Source of the DNA: Blastomussa wellsi
Lineage: Eukaryota > Cnidaria > Anthozoa > Scleractinia > Plerogyridae
Direction of reading: 5' to 3'
NCBI GenBank assembly: GCA_947652115.1
Contig: OX393562.1
Coordinates: 7,098,093 to 7,162,092, forward strand
DNA length: 64,000 bases
Shown piece after piece: positions 33,603 through 43,315 of the stretch (positions are counted from its first letter, which is position 1; the number at the start of each line of letters is the position of its first letter). The notes beneath the pieces were generated by a model. The model had not been told where the DNA came from and ran no database searches. It worked only from the letters and a program-made list of their open reading frames with translations. Both the position numbers and the translations under genes were made by a program.

Positions 33603-33647
33603 ATTAAATTATTTTTTGTTTTTAATAATTTAATTTTTCATTTTTAA
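33351..33647 (+). pseudogene. Truncated VLTF3/TFIIB-like factor in left TIR
   Basis: ATG at 33351 opens MDTDWDKMLEAFPEYKCEKK, then a zinc-ribbon-like stretch with CC, VNDEGTHVCENCGLIQ, then KMSRKSVYTRKYHIDNTL. It is the mirror of 42247-42780 as far as the TIR reaches. After about 33600 the frame leaves the repeat, runs into unrelated hydrophobic residues and stops at 33647. It keeps the reading through the position where the right copy has a stop. Probably a TIR-borne gene stub. Confidence 0.6.
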
Positions 33648-33693
33648 AAAACGATTATATCACAATAAAAATTAAATTTACAAACTAAATAAC

Positions 33694-36600
33694 TCAAATA
33701 TTTTTAAATCCATAAGCTCTAGTTTCAGCTCCATCATCCATTAAATATCTTTTATCATCGTAACAACTCAGTGATTTTTTCTGAACTTCTAAACTACTCA
33801 ATTCATGCAATTTACTTCTAATCATTCTCATTTTATTGTAATTCTGTTGCTCTCCAAATGATGTCTGCTTATAATTTTCAAGTTTTATATTTTTCTTAAT
33901 AACCCCCTTTTTAATTCCCTTAGCCTTACAATCACCTTTCCCATTTTCTTTAATATAAGCGTACATTTTTTATCTCAATGCACAAAATTCCCTAATAGGA
34001 ATCCCACGACATTCATCTTTCATTTTTCCAATTACTTTTTTATTTTCTTTAAAAATATATTTACTTTTTGGATCATAATCAGAATTATCAAATTTATCTT
34101 TTTCTTTCCACAAATCTTCGTAAATATCATGGGTCTTTATATTATAACATAAAGAGTCAGTATCAGTAAATAATAATTTCACCTTCTCCTTTCCAAATTT
34201 ATCCATAATATAATTATAATGAAAATCGTACATCAAAGTTTTATTCAAATCCAAAATACTCATTCCAACATAAGATGGTTTATTTAATAACAACGATTCT
34301 TTAATTCTCTTAATAATTACCATATTTTCATTTATTATATTACACCCATTAATAGTGGGCTTAGCAATATACTTACTCAACGTTTTTTAATTTTTTCGTC
34401 ACACCTTTTATATAAGTTTTCCATAGTTTTACCAAAAACTGAATTATTCATTAATCTAAAAAAGTCTTTTTCAAAAGCATTTTTAGCCTTAGTTCTCATA
34501 TCAGTATTAAACAAAATGTAATCTTTCATGAAGTCATCCTCTTTAAATCTAATAGCTCTATGAATTTTATTAAGTTTAATTCCAAGTTTTTGGTATAATT
34601 CTAAATTTTTATAATGTAATACATATTTTTTTTCTACTTCTTAAAGTGGGTATTAATTTATTTATCTTGGAAGTTTTCAAATTAAATTTTTCAGAATCCT
34701 CTTCTGGTATGAACTAAGCATTTCTTCACCAACCGCCATTTTTGTGGAGCCAAAGGCAAATCGTTATGCAATTCATGCAATTCTTCAGGATATTGTAAAT
34801 CACATTCTATAATATACCCATACTCATATTCTTTACCAATATCTTCAATTTTCAAATTTTCAACCCACTTAAAATCCCCAATAGGTAATTTCTTGCACAT
34901 AGCCCAACCATATAAATTATTTGCATCTAAATAAATAATATGACTTTCCTCCTCATTCTTATCATAATCACTCAAATATTTATTATTAGCCCGTGAATAT
35001 CTATGACAAATATAACTTATCCCCCCTCTCATTCCTTTCTGGATCATGTGACTCATATCAATATCAGATATTAAATCCAATTTCACCCCCGTCATTTTTA
35101 ACATGGCATCCCAGGCGAGACCTGTAGCAGAAAAAATAATGAACTGGATCTAATTTATAATTTTCTACGCAAACCTTTCTGAAATTTTCAAAAACATCAT
35201 TTCAAATATAAATCGTGATAGTCACCCATATTTTTACAATTAAATGTCTCATATATTTTTTTAGCGTGATTACAATCTTCTTTGCTAATTTCTTCCTCAT
35301 ATAATGAACTATAAAATTTTTCTTTCCCTGGAAAATCACAATTATTAAATTTTTCAAAACTATCGAAATAATCAAATGGATAAATACCCTTTTTCTTTAT
35401 AAGACTCATCTTCCCATCATCTAATTCCTTAAATTCATTTTTATATTGCCCACTTTCTAAATTTCCAGCTAATCTATCTAAAGATGAAGCCATAAATTGA
35501 AGAGAATCAATAAATACTAATTCTTTCATCATTATAGACAAATACTTTTTAGTATTAGTTGGTAGAATATCTACTTTTTCTCCAAACTTACCAATTTCTT
35601 GAATAATAAAATGCCCATCATATCCACGCACATTGTGAAAGACTACTGGCACCTTAACACTAATTCTTAATTTCAAATTACAAATTTTATGAGCAGCTCC
35701 CCGAAATTTTCCATCGATATGGTCATGATCTCTTACCTTAATATCTTTTTCATCAAATTTTTTATTACAAATCCAGCATTTCTTTGCTCCCTTAAATTTC
35801 TAAAAATTTCTCCTCCTCTTCTTGCGTCAATTTCATAGGCTTATTAAATTTTTCTTTAATAATTTTCTGTATCTCCTTATTTTCTTCTAAAATGGCTTCA
35901 ATAAATTTATAAGCAGCATTTTCTCCTCTATAATATTGAAATTCTTTACTATAATTATTATCAACTGAACAAACAACCTTTTATGTAAATTTTCAAATAC
36001 GACATTTCCATCCTTTTCTACATAACTTCCATTGTTATAATCTAATCAATTTTTTGTTCTCTATTTTTTCCGCCAACTAACAAACTCTCGAAATCAGCAT
36101 AAATTACAAATGGATTTTCAATTTGCTTATAATAATTTCGAAATTCAACTTTCCACCCCTTCTTAGGCATTTTAATAGCCTGCTTACCATTAATTACCAT
36201 ACATTTTTTATATGCTCATCTCTCATCTCCTCAGTTGAAAAATGTTGGAAACAATATAAACAAATAAATTTTTTCTCTTTATGTTTACTCAAACTGGCAG
36301 AACACATTTTGTTAACATCAGTTATATAAACATAATGATTATTACCCTCGCCATTATCTATCATTAACAAATTCATTGTCTTTTCGCAAACTTTTTTACT
36401 AACGTAAATTGGAAAAAAATTATCATTTTCCCAACCAAAAACATTAATTCTAATATCATTATTTTTTAAATTTTTCCAATTTTATTAATCTGAACAGGAA
36501 ATTCAATTCCATCACAATCTAGACCTTTAGGAGTATTATCTTAATTTAAATATTTTTGATATTTACTAATTCTTTGTGGATTTTTATCAATTTCTTTTTT

Positions 36601-37060
36601 ATTCAAATGATAAATATGGCAATACATAAAACGTATCTTATCTTCGTTCTTAATATTTATAAAACATTTTTATTCTTCAATTTATCAGGTAATTCAAAAT
36701 AAGATGAAGCACTCAATGGTACATACTTATAAAATTTCAAGTATCCTTCCTTAATATGATCAATTACCCATCCACTTCCTTCAGATAAGAAATTACTAAA
36801 ATTTTCAATGATTTCATTTCCTATTTTATCCAAAACGAAATCGATGTCACTTTCTCTCAACATTATATGCATATAAGATTGAATCTCCTTAGTCACAAAT
36901 TTTTCATTACCCAAACTATTTGGATTTTTTAACAAAATTATCAATGACCTTATAATTTTCATTTTACCCATTTCTTGTAAATTTTTTTCAATGACTTTTT
37001 TCAAATCATCTAATCTCAACTTCAATTCAACTAATGGGTCACCCCTATTTTTAACGCCAG
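33694..37060 (-). pseudogene. Polinton protein-primed family B DNA polymerase, broken
   Basis: On the minus strand the order is: N-terminal region with SASSYFELPDKL (about 36700), a zinc-finger segment FICLYCFQHFSTEEM (about 36250), exonuclease domain HNVRGYDGHFI and SLQFMASSLDRL (35500-35650), palm motif A YLDANNLYGWAM (34898-34936), motif B RLMNNSVFGKTMEN (34420-34470), motif C LLFTDTDSL (DTDS at 34153-34164) and the C-terminal DDKRYL. This is the layout of the Polinton PolB, which replicates the element with a protein primer. At least five frame breaks and stops lie between the blocks, so it is inactive as it stands. Confidence 0.85.
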
Positions 37061-37067
37061 TAGAAAA

Positions 37068-37313
37068 TTATCTAATCATTTCTTTAATCGCTGTCTTTTC
37101 TAATTTAATTCTTTTAGGAGCTGGCACAGGTCTTTTCAATCGCTTAGTCGTTGGAGCTGGCACAGTTCTTTTCACAGTTGGTCTCAATCTATTTATTTCT
37201 TGAGTTTGTCTTTGTATAATATCGTCTTTCTCAGTCAATGTCTTGTTTAATTCGTCAAATTTCTTTAACATTTCATTTTGAAATAATAAAAATTGCTCTT
37301 GTGTTATGTTCAT
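37068..37313 (-). CDS. Small coiled-coil basic protein, possibly the PolB N-terminus
   Basis: An 81-codon frame: a coiled-coil start (QFLLFQNEMLKKFDELNK) and two repeats of K-R-(T)VPAP / RPVPAP with basic residues. Proline-basic PVPAP-type segments are found at the N-terminus of Polinton polymerases. The frame ends just before the polymerase block, separated by a single stop and shift, so the two may once have been one protein. It has its own leader motif upstream (37314-37371), which argues for a separate start here. Confidence 0.5.
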   Translation of the reverse strand: MNITQEQFLLFQNEMLKKFDELNKTLTEKDDIIQRQTQEINRLRPTVKRTVPAPTTKRLKRPVPAPKRIKLEKTAIKEMIR

Positions 37314-37371
37314 ATCTTATACAACTATGTTACAAAAATTTTTTATGAAAATTGCATAACTATATATTTTT
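37314..37371 (-). promoter_or_regulatory. Putative Polinton promoter/leader motif, copy 1
   Basis: On the minus strand the stretch reads ATATATAGTTATGCAA, an AT-run AAAAAATTTTTGTAACA, then TAGTTGTATAAGAT just before the ATG at 37313. The same plan recurs before the starts at 37863, 38087 and, more loosely, 38558. Confidence 0.45.
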
Positions 37372-37515
37372 AATTTTTTTTTATTTTTTATTTCTCCTGA
37401 CAGCTACCCCAGACAGCTACCCCAAACGTAATAAAACCTAATTGCTCATTTTGGGTGATTAGGCTTTTAAATAAAATAATAAATATATTAACAAATTAAA
37501 TTATAAGTAACGTAA

Positions 37516-37863
37516 TTAATATTTCAATGCAGTTTCAATTATATCAATAACTTCATCTTTACCAATTCTTCTTCCTTTTCTACAATACAATGCCATTTTA
37601 TTTATTCCATCTTTATCATAAATTTGTTTATCCTTAATTAATTGCCGAAGAAACGGTCTTAATTCATCACACTTGTATTCATCTTTTAAAAATACCTTAA
37701 TAAATTTCAATGGCTTTACTAAATTACAATCAACTGATTTATCAGCTGTTCTTCTTCTTCATAATCAGATTCACTACTATCAGATTCATCCGATAGAAAT
37801 TCATCTTCAAAGCTTTCTTCAAATTCTGCTAGTCCCTTTTTAACAACATATTTAGAATTCATC
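37516..37863 (-). pseudogene. Acidic unknown protein, frameshifted
   Basis: ATG at 37863 opens a strongly acidic N-terminus (EFEESFEDEFLSDESDSSES) of about 45 residues. After one frame change near 37740 it continues KFIKVFLKDEYKCDELRPFL and CRKGRRIGKDEVIDIIETAL to the stop near 37516. No domain recognised. The acidic head and basic/helical tail would suit a DNA- or primer-associated accessory protein, but that is speculation. Confidence 0.45.
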
Positions 37864-37865
37864 CT

Positions 37866-37921
37866 GTATAATAGTGTTAGAAAAAAATTTTTTACAAAAG
37901 TGACTAACTATATATAAATTA
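37866..37921 (-). promoter_or_regulatory. Putative Polinton promoter/leader motif, copy 2
   Basis: The minus strand shows TATATATAGTTAGTCAC, then AAAAAATTTTTTTCTAACAC, then TATTATACAGG directly before the ATG at 37863. Very similar to copy 3 over about 50 bases, although the downstream proteins are unrelated. Confidence 0.5.
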
Positions 37922-37952
37922 TTTATTTTCCATTTCCGGAGAAAGTAATGAT

Positions 37953-38087
37953 TCAAACGATTTTTCCATTTGGCTCTTCTTTCAAGGTTTTCTTAAATTT
38001 AGCGGGTTTTAATTTGCATTTCTTTGCTTTTTCCAAGTTTTTAAAGTCATCATTTTTTTCAGCGTATTTATTATCTAATTTGTCCAT
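37953..38087 (-). CDS. Small Lys-rich unknown protein (44 aa)
   Basis: An uninterrupted 44-residue frame, MDKLDNKYAEKNDDFKNLEK then a run rich in Lys (KAKKCKLKPAKFKKTLKEE). It is preceded by leader motif copy 3. Strongly basic and probably DNA-binding or structural if expressed. No family recognised, and a frame of this length could be chance, but the upstream motif supports it. Confidence 0.4.
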   Translation of the reverse strand: MDKLDNKYAEKNDDFKNLEKAKKCKLKPAKFKKTLKEEPNGKIV

Positions 38088-38102
38088 TAATCTTAAAATA
38101 TC

Positions 38103-38158
38103 ACCTATATAATAGTGTTAGAAAAAAATTTCAATTTTACTCGCAACTATATATTTTT
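38103..38158 (-). promoter_or_regulatory. Putative Polinton promoter/leader motif, copy 3
   Basis: The minus strand reads ATATATAGTTGCGAGT, then GAAATTTTTTTCTAACACTA, then TTATATAGGTGA, with ATG 38087 shortly after. Shares the CTAACACTATTATA block with copy 2. Confidence 0.5.
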
Positions 38159-38558
38159 AAAACCCAAATTTCAGAACATTTGTTTTCCTATTTTTTCTCA
38201 GTAACATTCTACCACACACACCACACTTAACTCTCTCACTTGAAAAATAAGTTACTATTTCAATTATGCTATTCAAGAACATTGATTGATTTTCACTTAA
38301 CACACCTTCACCTCTTGGTGTTTTTAATTCAATGGCAAATCCATTATAATTTCTATTTGGATTTAAGATTATAATGTCAGGTGAACCAAGAGTGTATCCT
38401 TTTCTTATGGCACCTCTTCTTTATTGTTTCGTTGCTAGTGGAGAGATAAATTCTCCAACTAGCAAAGCTTGAGCATAATTTTCTCTAATAAATTTAACAA
38501 CTCTAACTTGTAAGGAATTTTCATCATGAATAGAAAATGTCTTTTCGGCGTTAATCAT
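38157..38558 (-). pseudogene. VRR-NUC-like nuclease (PD-(D/E)XK fold), one in-frame stop
   Basis: A 134-codon frame from ATG 38558 to TAA 38157 with one internal TAA at 38421-38423. It carries LGSPDIIILNPNRN, then GFAIELKTPRGEGVLSENQ: the PD...(E)xK...Q arrangement of VRR-NUC nucleases, found in phage and virus proteins and in FAN1. A CGVCG pair near the C-terminus may bind metal. In a Polinton it could process replication intermediates or termini (inference). A leader-like AT motif precedes the start. Confidence 0.6.
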
Positions 38559-38596
38559 CTATATTATTAGTTAAGAAAATAATTTTTTATATATCA
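38559..38596 (-). promoter_or_regulatory. Putative Polinton promoter/leader motif, copy 4 (weaker)
   Basis: The minus strand has GATATATAAAAAATTATTTT then CTTAACTAATAATATAG directly before ATG 38558. The spacing is shorter than in copies 1-3, but the TATATA, T-run and CTTAACTAATA-TATA order is the same. Confidence 0.35.
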
Positions 38597-39484
38597 ATCC
38601 ATGAATTAAATTTATCAGGATAACCTTTCCATTTTACTAATACATCTTGCTTGTTTTTTTGTAATTCTTGAAAATAAAAGAATCCTTCAATGTCTCCATC
38701 CATTAAATCTTTTAATTTATAAGTTACTGGATTCGTTTCCTTCACCTCTTTTATTATAAATACTTCTTCTGTCCAATTAGGAACATACCCCTTATCAAAT
38801 ACCTTTCTCTTGTACTTACTTATCCTGACTTTATCCCCAACTTTCAGTTTCTTTTTATTTCTGCGTGATTCATTAAACAATCTCCCATACATTGTATTCA
38901 TAAATACCATATTCTTATTTTCTTTCAATCTCCCCTCTTCTGGTGTCATTTCAATTGTGCTATGATATTTATTATTATACTCATTAACAATATTATCCAA
39001 CTGCCCAACCCATACTGTGTTTCCTATCCTCGTAAAATCTTTATATATCTTCCCCTTGATAGTTCTATTAAATCTTTCAATTATACTACCCTTTTCTTCA
39101 TTTTGAGTTGAATATAGATTAATTCCATTCTTATCTAAAAAATCCCTCATTTGCTTACTATAAAACTCAGATCCTTTATCAGTCCATAAGTTTTTTGGTA
39201 TGATTTTATTTTTTTGGAATTAAGCCATCAAAAGCTTTCTTCATTGTATCACCATATTTATTCTTCAAAGGAATAGCCCAAGCGTATCTTGAGAATATGT
39301 CAATTACAGTTAAGATATACTTATAACATTTATTCCATTTACTCAATTTTCCCATTTCAATGAGATCAGCACTCCATGTATCATCTGCCCCACGAGTAAC
39401 AATAACTCTTCTCTTTGGAAATTTCCTGATGATTGGTTTATGTAATTCTTTAGCTAACTGATCCCAATCATTATCAATTAGCAT
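38587..39484 (-). pseudogene. Polinton retroviral-type integrase with C-terminal chromodomain, frameshifted
   Basis: On the minus strand, WSADLIEM carries the first catalytic Asp, then YILTVIDIFSRYAWAIPLKN. After a shift in an A-run near 39215 the frame continues with LWTDKGSEFYS (second Asp) and GSIIERFNRTIKGKIY (Glu): the D,D-35-E core of rve integrases. It ends YFQELQKNKQDVLVKWKGYP, a chromodomain-like segment typical of chromo-integrases. This enzyme inserts the element and creates the 6-bp duplication seen at the ends. Stop at 38587 follows SWIDI, slightly short of a full chromodomain. Confidence 0.85.
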
Positions 39485-40207
39485 TTTTTGTTTCCCTGTT
39501 TCTTACCACCTCCTCTCTTTGAAGTATCAATGTTATCCTTAACACCCTTAAATGCCTGTCCAGCTAATAATCTACCGAAAGCAGCAAAAGATGGAGCTGG
39601 TGTAACAAAATTACTAGCTACATAAGCAATTTTATCTTGAATTGATGGACTACGCAAGAGCACCGCCTCTCTTTGAAGTACCCCTCCCGAAAATTGATGG
39701 CTGTTTTCCATGTTGTACATCCCATATAAATCTATTCAATATCCAATTATCCTCATATGGCCCACCTTTATACCAGTCTGGTCCAGCATCTCGCGCCATA
39801 ATATTAAATAGCTCCGGGGGCGTTCCATTTTTCTCTTTGCGGTGGCGGCGGTGGTGGTGGCGGTAGGTCTTCGTCATCGTCATCTGGTGGTATATAAGGT
39901 GGTAGATCGGATGGTTTTGATGAACCTGGACCATAGCCATCATCATATGGATCAAAGTCATCGTCTCCGAGCTCCGCGTCATAATCCTCACCAACACCTT
40001 TTTCAGCTAAGACTTTAGTTGCTGGGAGGTTTTTATATTAATGTCTTCATCGATACGTGATGTGATAGGTTTAAAGACTTTTGGAAATCGTGATTGACCA
40101 ACTTCATGTCAAAGTTTATAGTCGAATATTTGATCATTAATTTTTTTGATAAGTTTTTCATTTGATTCTTTTTCTCTAGCAATATCTTTCCATCTACTAA
40201 TTGACAT
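39478..40207 (-). pseudogene. Unknown Polinton protein with acidic/proline-rich middle, several frame breaks
   Basis: ATG 40207 opens MSISRWKDIAREKESNEKLI. After frame changes, SRFPKVFKPITS, an acidic stretch VGEDYDAELGDDDFDPYDDG, a proline run (about 39850-39890), RDAGPDWYKGGPYEDNWILN and a Gly/Lys-rich tail with SFAAFGRLLAGQAF and KRGGGKKQGNKK can be followed down to 39478. The order looks like one structural-type protein. A link to adenovirus-like core or minor virion proteins is only a guess. Not recognised. Confidence 0.45.
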
Positions 40208-40287
40208 ATCACTTAATATATATTCTGTGTAGATAAATTTATAAATAAAGTTTAATTTTTAAATTTATAGAATCTAAATTCTCTAGC

Positions 40288-40500
40288 TCACAGTCGTTCG
40301 TTAAAATTCTTTGATGTTATTTTTCTTGGTTTATCAATGTAGAGAAATGAATATTCATCACGGGTTGCTCTACGGTATTGCTCATTTGTTACGCCACTCT
40401 CCCTTGAAATAACATTACTCTCCCTTTTTGATTGGAGGTCAAATATGATTACATGTGAGCAGTTAAGTCTAATGTCTTTGGGAGTGGAGTAGTAGGATTG
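40288..40500 (-). other. Possible small protein remnant
   Basis: The minus frame reads ...VIIFDLQSKRESNVISRESG and RRATRDEYSFLYIDKPRKIT to a stop at 40288. It is protein-like but has no start nearby other than in AT-rich sequence, and no family is apparent. It may be the tail of a broken gene, or chance. Confidence 0.2.
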
Positions 40501-40514
40501 TGATAAATAGGTGA

Positions 40515-41753
40515 CTGATATTAGCAAATAAAGATTTAAAAATTCATAGGTATAATTGGGATTTAATAAAATTTGAAATACAGAGTGAAGTAAAGAGTGG
40601 AAGTGGTGGAAAATGCTATTGGTATTTGGGGAGATTAAGTCTTGATTTAAGTTCATTTGATAAAAAAGAATATACATTATGTTTCGAAGTATTCCCAAAG
40701 TGGAATATTAACACTCAATTAAATGTCACTTCTGAATCAATTAATGTTAATAGACAATCATCAAAAGATTTCGTAGATTACAAAAAAATTATCGTTCATT
40801 TTCATAAATACTCAAATCACGGTACACTGTATATTGATATAAATTTCGACTTGAAACATGACATTCCAACTGAACTTCATAATCAATGGGAGGAGTGCTA
40901 TATTATTCTCTATGGAGTTGTTGGATATGCAAATGATGTGGATTCTAAGATTTACGATGAATTGTTCTATTTTAAGAATAATCAAATTTACTTCAATGAG
41001 TCGATAAATATGAGTAATAAAATCATAAGAGGAATTTTAAATGACGATGATGAAGACTCTGCTGTATCTTTATATCTTCTAAAGCAATATTCTGATATCT
41101 TGGGAGAAGAAAATCAGATGGGTCGTAAATTGATTAATGATGGGATTTATACTTTTTTCATCTTCAGAAATCCACAAAATTTAAAATTTGATCCAAATAC
41201 ATATGGCATAGAAATAAAGGGAGCAAATAATGTGAGTAATTCAGATTCAAGTCTTAAGTTTTGATTTAAATAAAAGTATTAGCTGCTATTTTGGACCAAA
41301 AGGAATGGATGTGAAAGATGCTAAGATTAATATTAATTTAGATATTAATAAATTTACTTTTGTTATTGTCTTTAAACATGAACATAAATATTCTACTTGA
41401 TGCATCTGGAAATCTAATTTTTTACTTTTTCATAACCACCTCAAACCAATTAGTTATTCAAAAAGGTAAAACATATGCATCTTTATCATTCGTCAGCAGT
41501 TATACTGGTGGAAAATTAATGCTTTGGTTTTGTAAAATTAATAACACATCAAATGAAAATGAATGTAAATGGAGCTGAAGTAAGCAAAACTTTCAGTTCA
41601 GGCAATGTTCCAATTAGAACAATATATTTTGGAAACTGGAATTATCAAACCGAAACAATAGCAATATCAACAAACAAATTCTTTGACACGGATAATGTGG
41701 AGTACCATCAAGTTTTACTCAATGAAATTCATAATGGGCTTTATGTGGAATAA
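40515..41753 (+). pseudogene. Unknown beta-rich Polinton protein, broken
   Basis: A plus-strand frame from about 40515 (no good ATG) to 41264, then shifts, continuing to TAA at 41753. Segments: KDLKIHRYNWDLIKFEIQSE, TLCFEVFPKWNINTQLNVTS, WEECYIILYGVVGYANDVDS, then KFTFVIVFKHEHKYST and GGKLMLWFCKINN, YFGNWNYQTETIAIST. Alternating hydrophobic strands and a glycine turn before LMLWF suggest a jelly-roll or LamG-like beta sandwich, as in fibre, adhesin or penton-like proteins. The family is not recognised. Orientation is opposite to PolB and integrase. Confidence 0.45.
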
Positions 41754-41777
41754 TTGTCTAAATAAACAATATAATAT

Positions 41778-42095
41778 ATGAAGCAGAAAGCAATTGACTT
41801 TAATCATATTTCTGAGAAATTAACGACTGAAGAGGTGGGGGAATTGAAAGCGTATTATAAGACATATCATAAGAAATGTTGGTGTTATGAGAGGGCTTAT
41901 AAGAAATATCGGGAATGGAAAATCATAGCGAACGCAAGTTCTGTCTTATTCGCTGGTGGCGGAGTTGTTTCATCAATTGCCACTAGCGGGATTGCTTTGA
42001 TTGGAATCTCTGCAATTGCTATCTTTATTCAAATTTACTTGAAGCATAAAAATATTGATGAAAAGATAAACACATGTAAATACGCATATCAATGA
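41778..42095 (+). CDS. Small membrane protein, unknown
   Basis: An intact 105-codon frame from ATG 41778, 22 bases after the preceding frame ends. The N-terminal half is helical and charged (YYKTYHKKCWCYERAYKKYR); then ANASSVLFAGGGVVSSIATS with GIALIGISAIAIFIQIYL gives one or two transmembrane helices. A continuation after the stop (FSRENLTLTMSHKDDLIID, to about 42264) suggests the protein was once longer. It could act in membrane interaction. No homologue recognised. Confidence 0.5.
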   Translation: MKQKAIDFNHISEKLTTEEVGELKAYYKTYHKKCWCYERAYKKYREWKIIANASSVLFAGGGVVSSIATSGIALIGISAIAIFIQIYLKHKNIDEKINTCKYAYQ

Positions 42096-42246
42096 TATAA
42101 ACATCTCTTAAATGAAATAAAGAATTGCCTTCGAACTGGTCAGTTTTCACGTGAAAACCTTACTCTTACAATGAGTCATAAAGATGATCTTATTATTGAC
42201 ATTGCGCCCGTTGTTGAAAGATTCGAGGCATATTATGATATAATAT

Positions 42247-42780
42247 TTAATGAAACAGCTCTTTGAGTGAAGAGCTTGAATTAATCATTTGGTTCCACAT
42301 TTTATCATAATTTTGTTTCGTCCTCTTACTTATTCTCTCATATTTTTCTCTGAATAATTCTTTGGATGAAGAATTGATGTGACTAAAGATCCTATAAAAT
42401 ACACATGAATATTTAATGAATCTCTTTCTTTCTCGGAATAGCTCTCTGAATGCTTTTCCGAGAAATTTAACTGATAAATCAACTATATTTCTTTCATGAA
42501 GAGTGAAACTTATGTGATTCTTATAACGTATGTCTCTGAGAGTATTATCTATATGATATTTTCGATTATAAACTGATTTTCTACTCATTTTCTAAATATT
42601 CTGGTAAAAACCTTCATAGTAATCATTGATCATATCATAACCCTGAATAAGACCACAATTTTCACAAACATGAGTACCTTCATCATTCACAATTCTTTTA
42701 TTCTTACAACATTCAGCTTCTTTCTTCTCACATTTATATTCTGGAAAAGCTTCTAACATTTTATCCCAATCTGTGTCCAT
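42247..42780 (-). pseudogene. VLTF3/TFIIB-like late transcription factor, one stop
   Basis: ATG 42780 opens the TIR-borne frame. The N-terminus has a zinc ribbon (CC, 12-15 residues, CENCGLIQ) like TFIIB and the poxvirus/giant-virus late factor VLTF3. A TAG at 42592-42594 interrupts it. It resumes with KMSRKSVYNRKYHIDNTLRD and, beyond the TIR, ERKRFIKYSCVFYRIFSHIN and KRTKQNYDKMWNQMI, which fit the VLTF3 C-terminal pattern (R-F--Y--V-Y----, then D-MW). The family call is by motif only; TFIIB-like is the alternative. The stop copy is here, and the truncated but stop-free copy is at 33351. Confidence 0.55.
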
Positions 42781-43315
42781 AATATATACTGAGATTAAAA
42801 AATCCGCTTACACTGGTAAAGCTGACCTTATAAGTGGGAAACGCGTTTCCTACTTTAACATGTTGAGACTTGTCTTCGGGAAAACCCCCTCGATTTACGT
42901 CATATGACACGCACGTTTCCGCTTCACGCAATTAATACGCTTCTATTTTTCTCAAGATTGCATAAATATAGTGATCGGAGCGGTGTATTGTGTGGTTTAT
43001 TAGCGATTCCGGCTGATTTATAAATCTGTAAATTTACTTCGTTTTTATCAATCCGGGTGTCTAAAATTGTAGCACAGGTGTTAAAATTTAACGATTCATG
43101 GATTTCTCTATTTTGTGGTCATGTAGTAGATAAAAGTACTGTAAAATGGATAAAACTGTTAAAATTTTAAAAAAGTAAAAATTTTCAAAGTAATGAAGCG
43201 GCCGACAAAAATGCGGATTGGCCTTTTTTTGCGATCGAGGGGGTGTGCCAGGGGGGTAATGTGGGTAAATTTCGTGATTTATTGCTGTTCCAAAAACCCC
43301 CTGTTATATACTACT
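42538..43315 (-). repeat. Polinton right terminal inverted repeat
   Basis: About 778 bp, the longer arm. It pairs with 33101-33602 apart from an extra block of roughly 285 bp (about 42930-43215, AT-rich) absent from the left arm. It ends TATACTACT followed by CGTGGG. Confidence 0.85.

Larger units (their letters stand above)
33101..43315. mobile_element. Complete Polinton/Maverick element, 10,215 bp
   Basis: The terminal inverted repeats begin AGTAGTATATAA and run AGGGGGTTTTTGGAACAGCA. A perfect 6-bp direct repeat CGTGGG flanks the element (33095-33100 and 43316-43321), the target-site length and AG start known for Polintons. It contains family B DNA polymerase, chromodomain integrase and virus-like transcription-factor genes, all frame-damaged. 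Capsid, FtsK-like ATPase and adenain-like protease genes expected in full 15-20 kb Polintons were not found, so it is a short, capsid-poor form or a deletion derivative. The interior is much more AT-rich than its surroundings. Penelope-like fragments lie on both sides. Confidence 0.9.

Noticed and set aside
40288..40698. 136-codon minus frame as a complete gene
   Set aside because: Its first half overlaps the better supported plus-strand frame. Only the part below about 40500 looks protein-like and is listed with low confidence.
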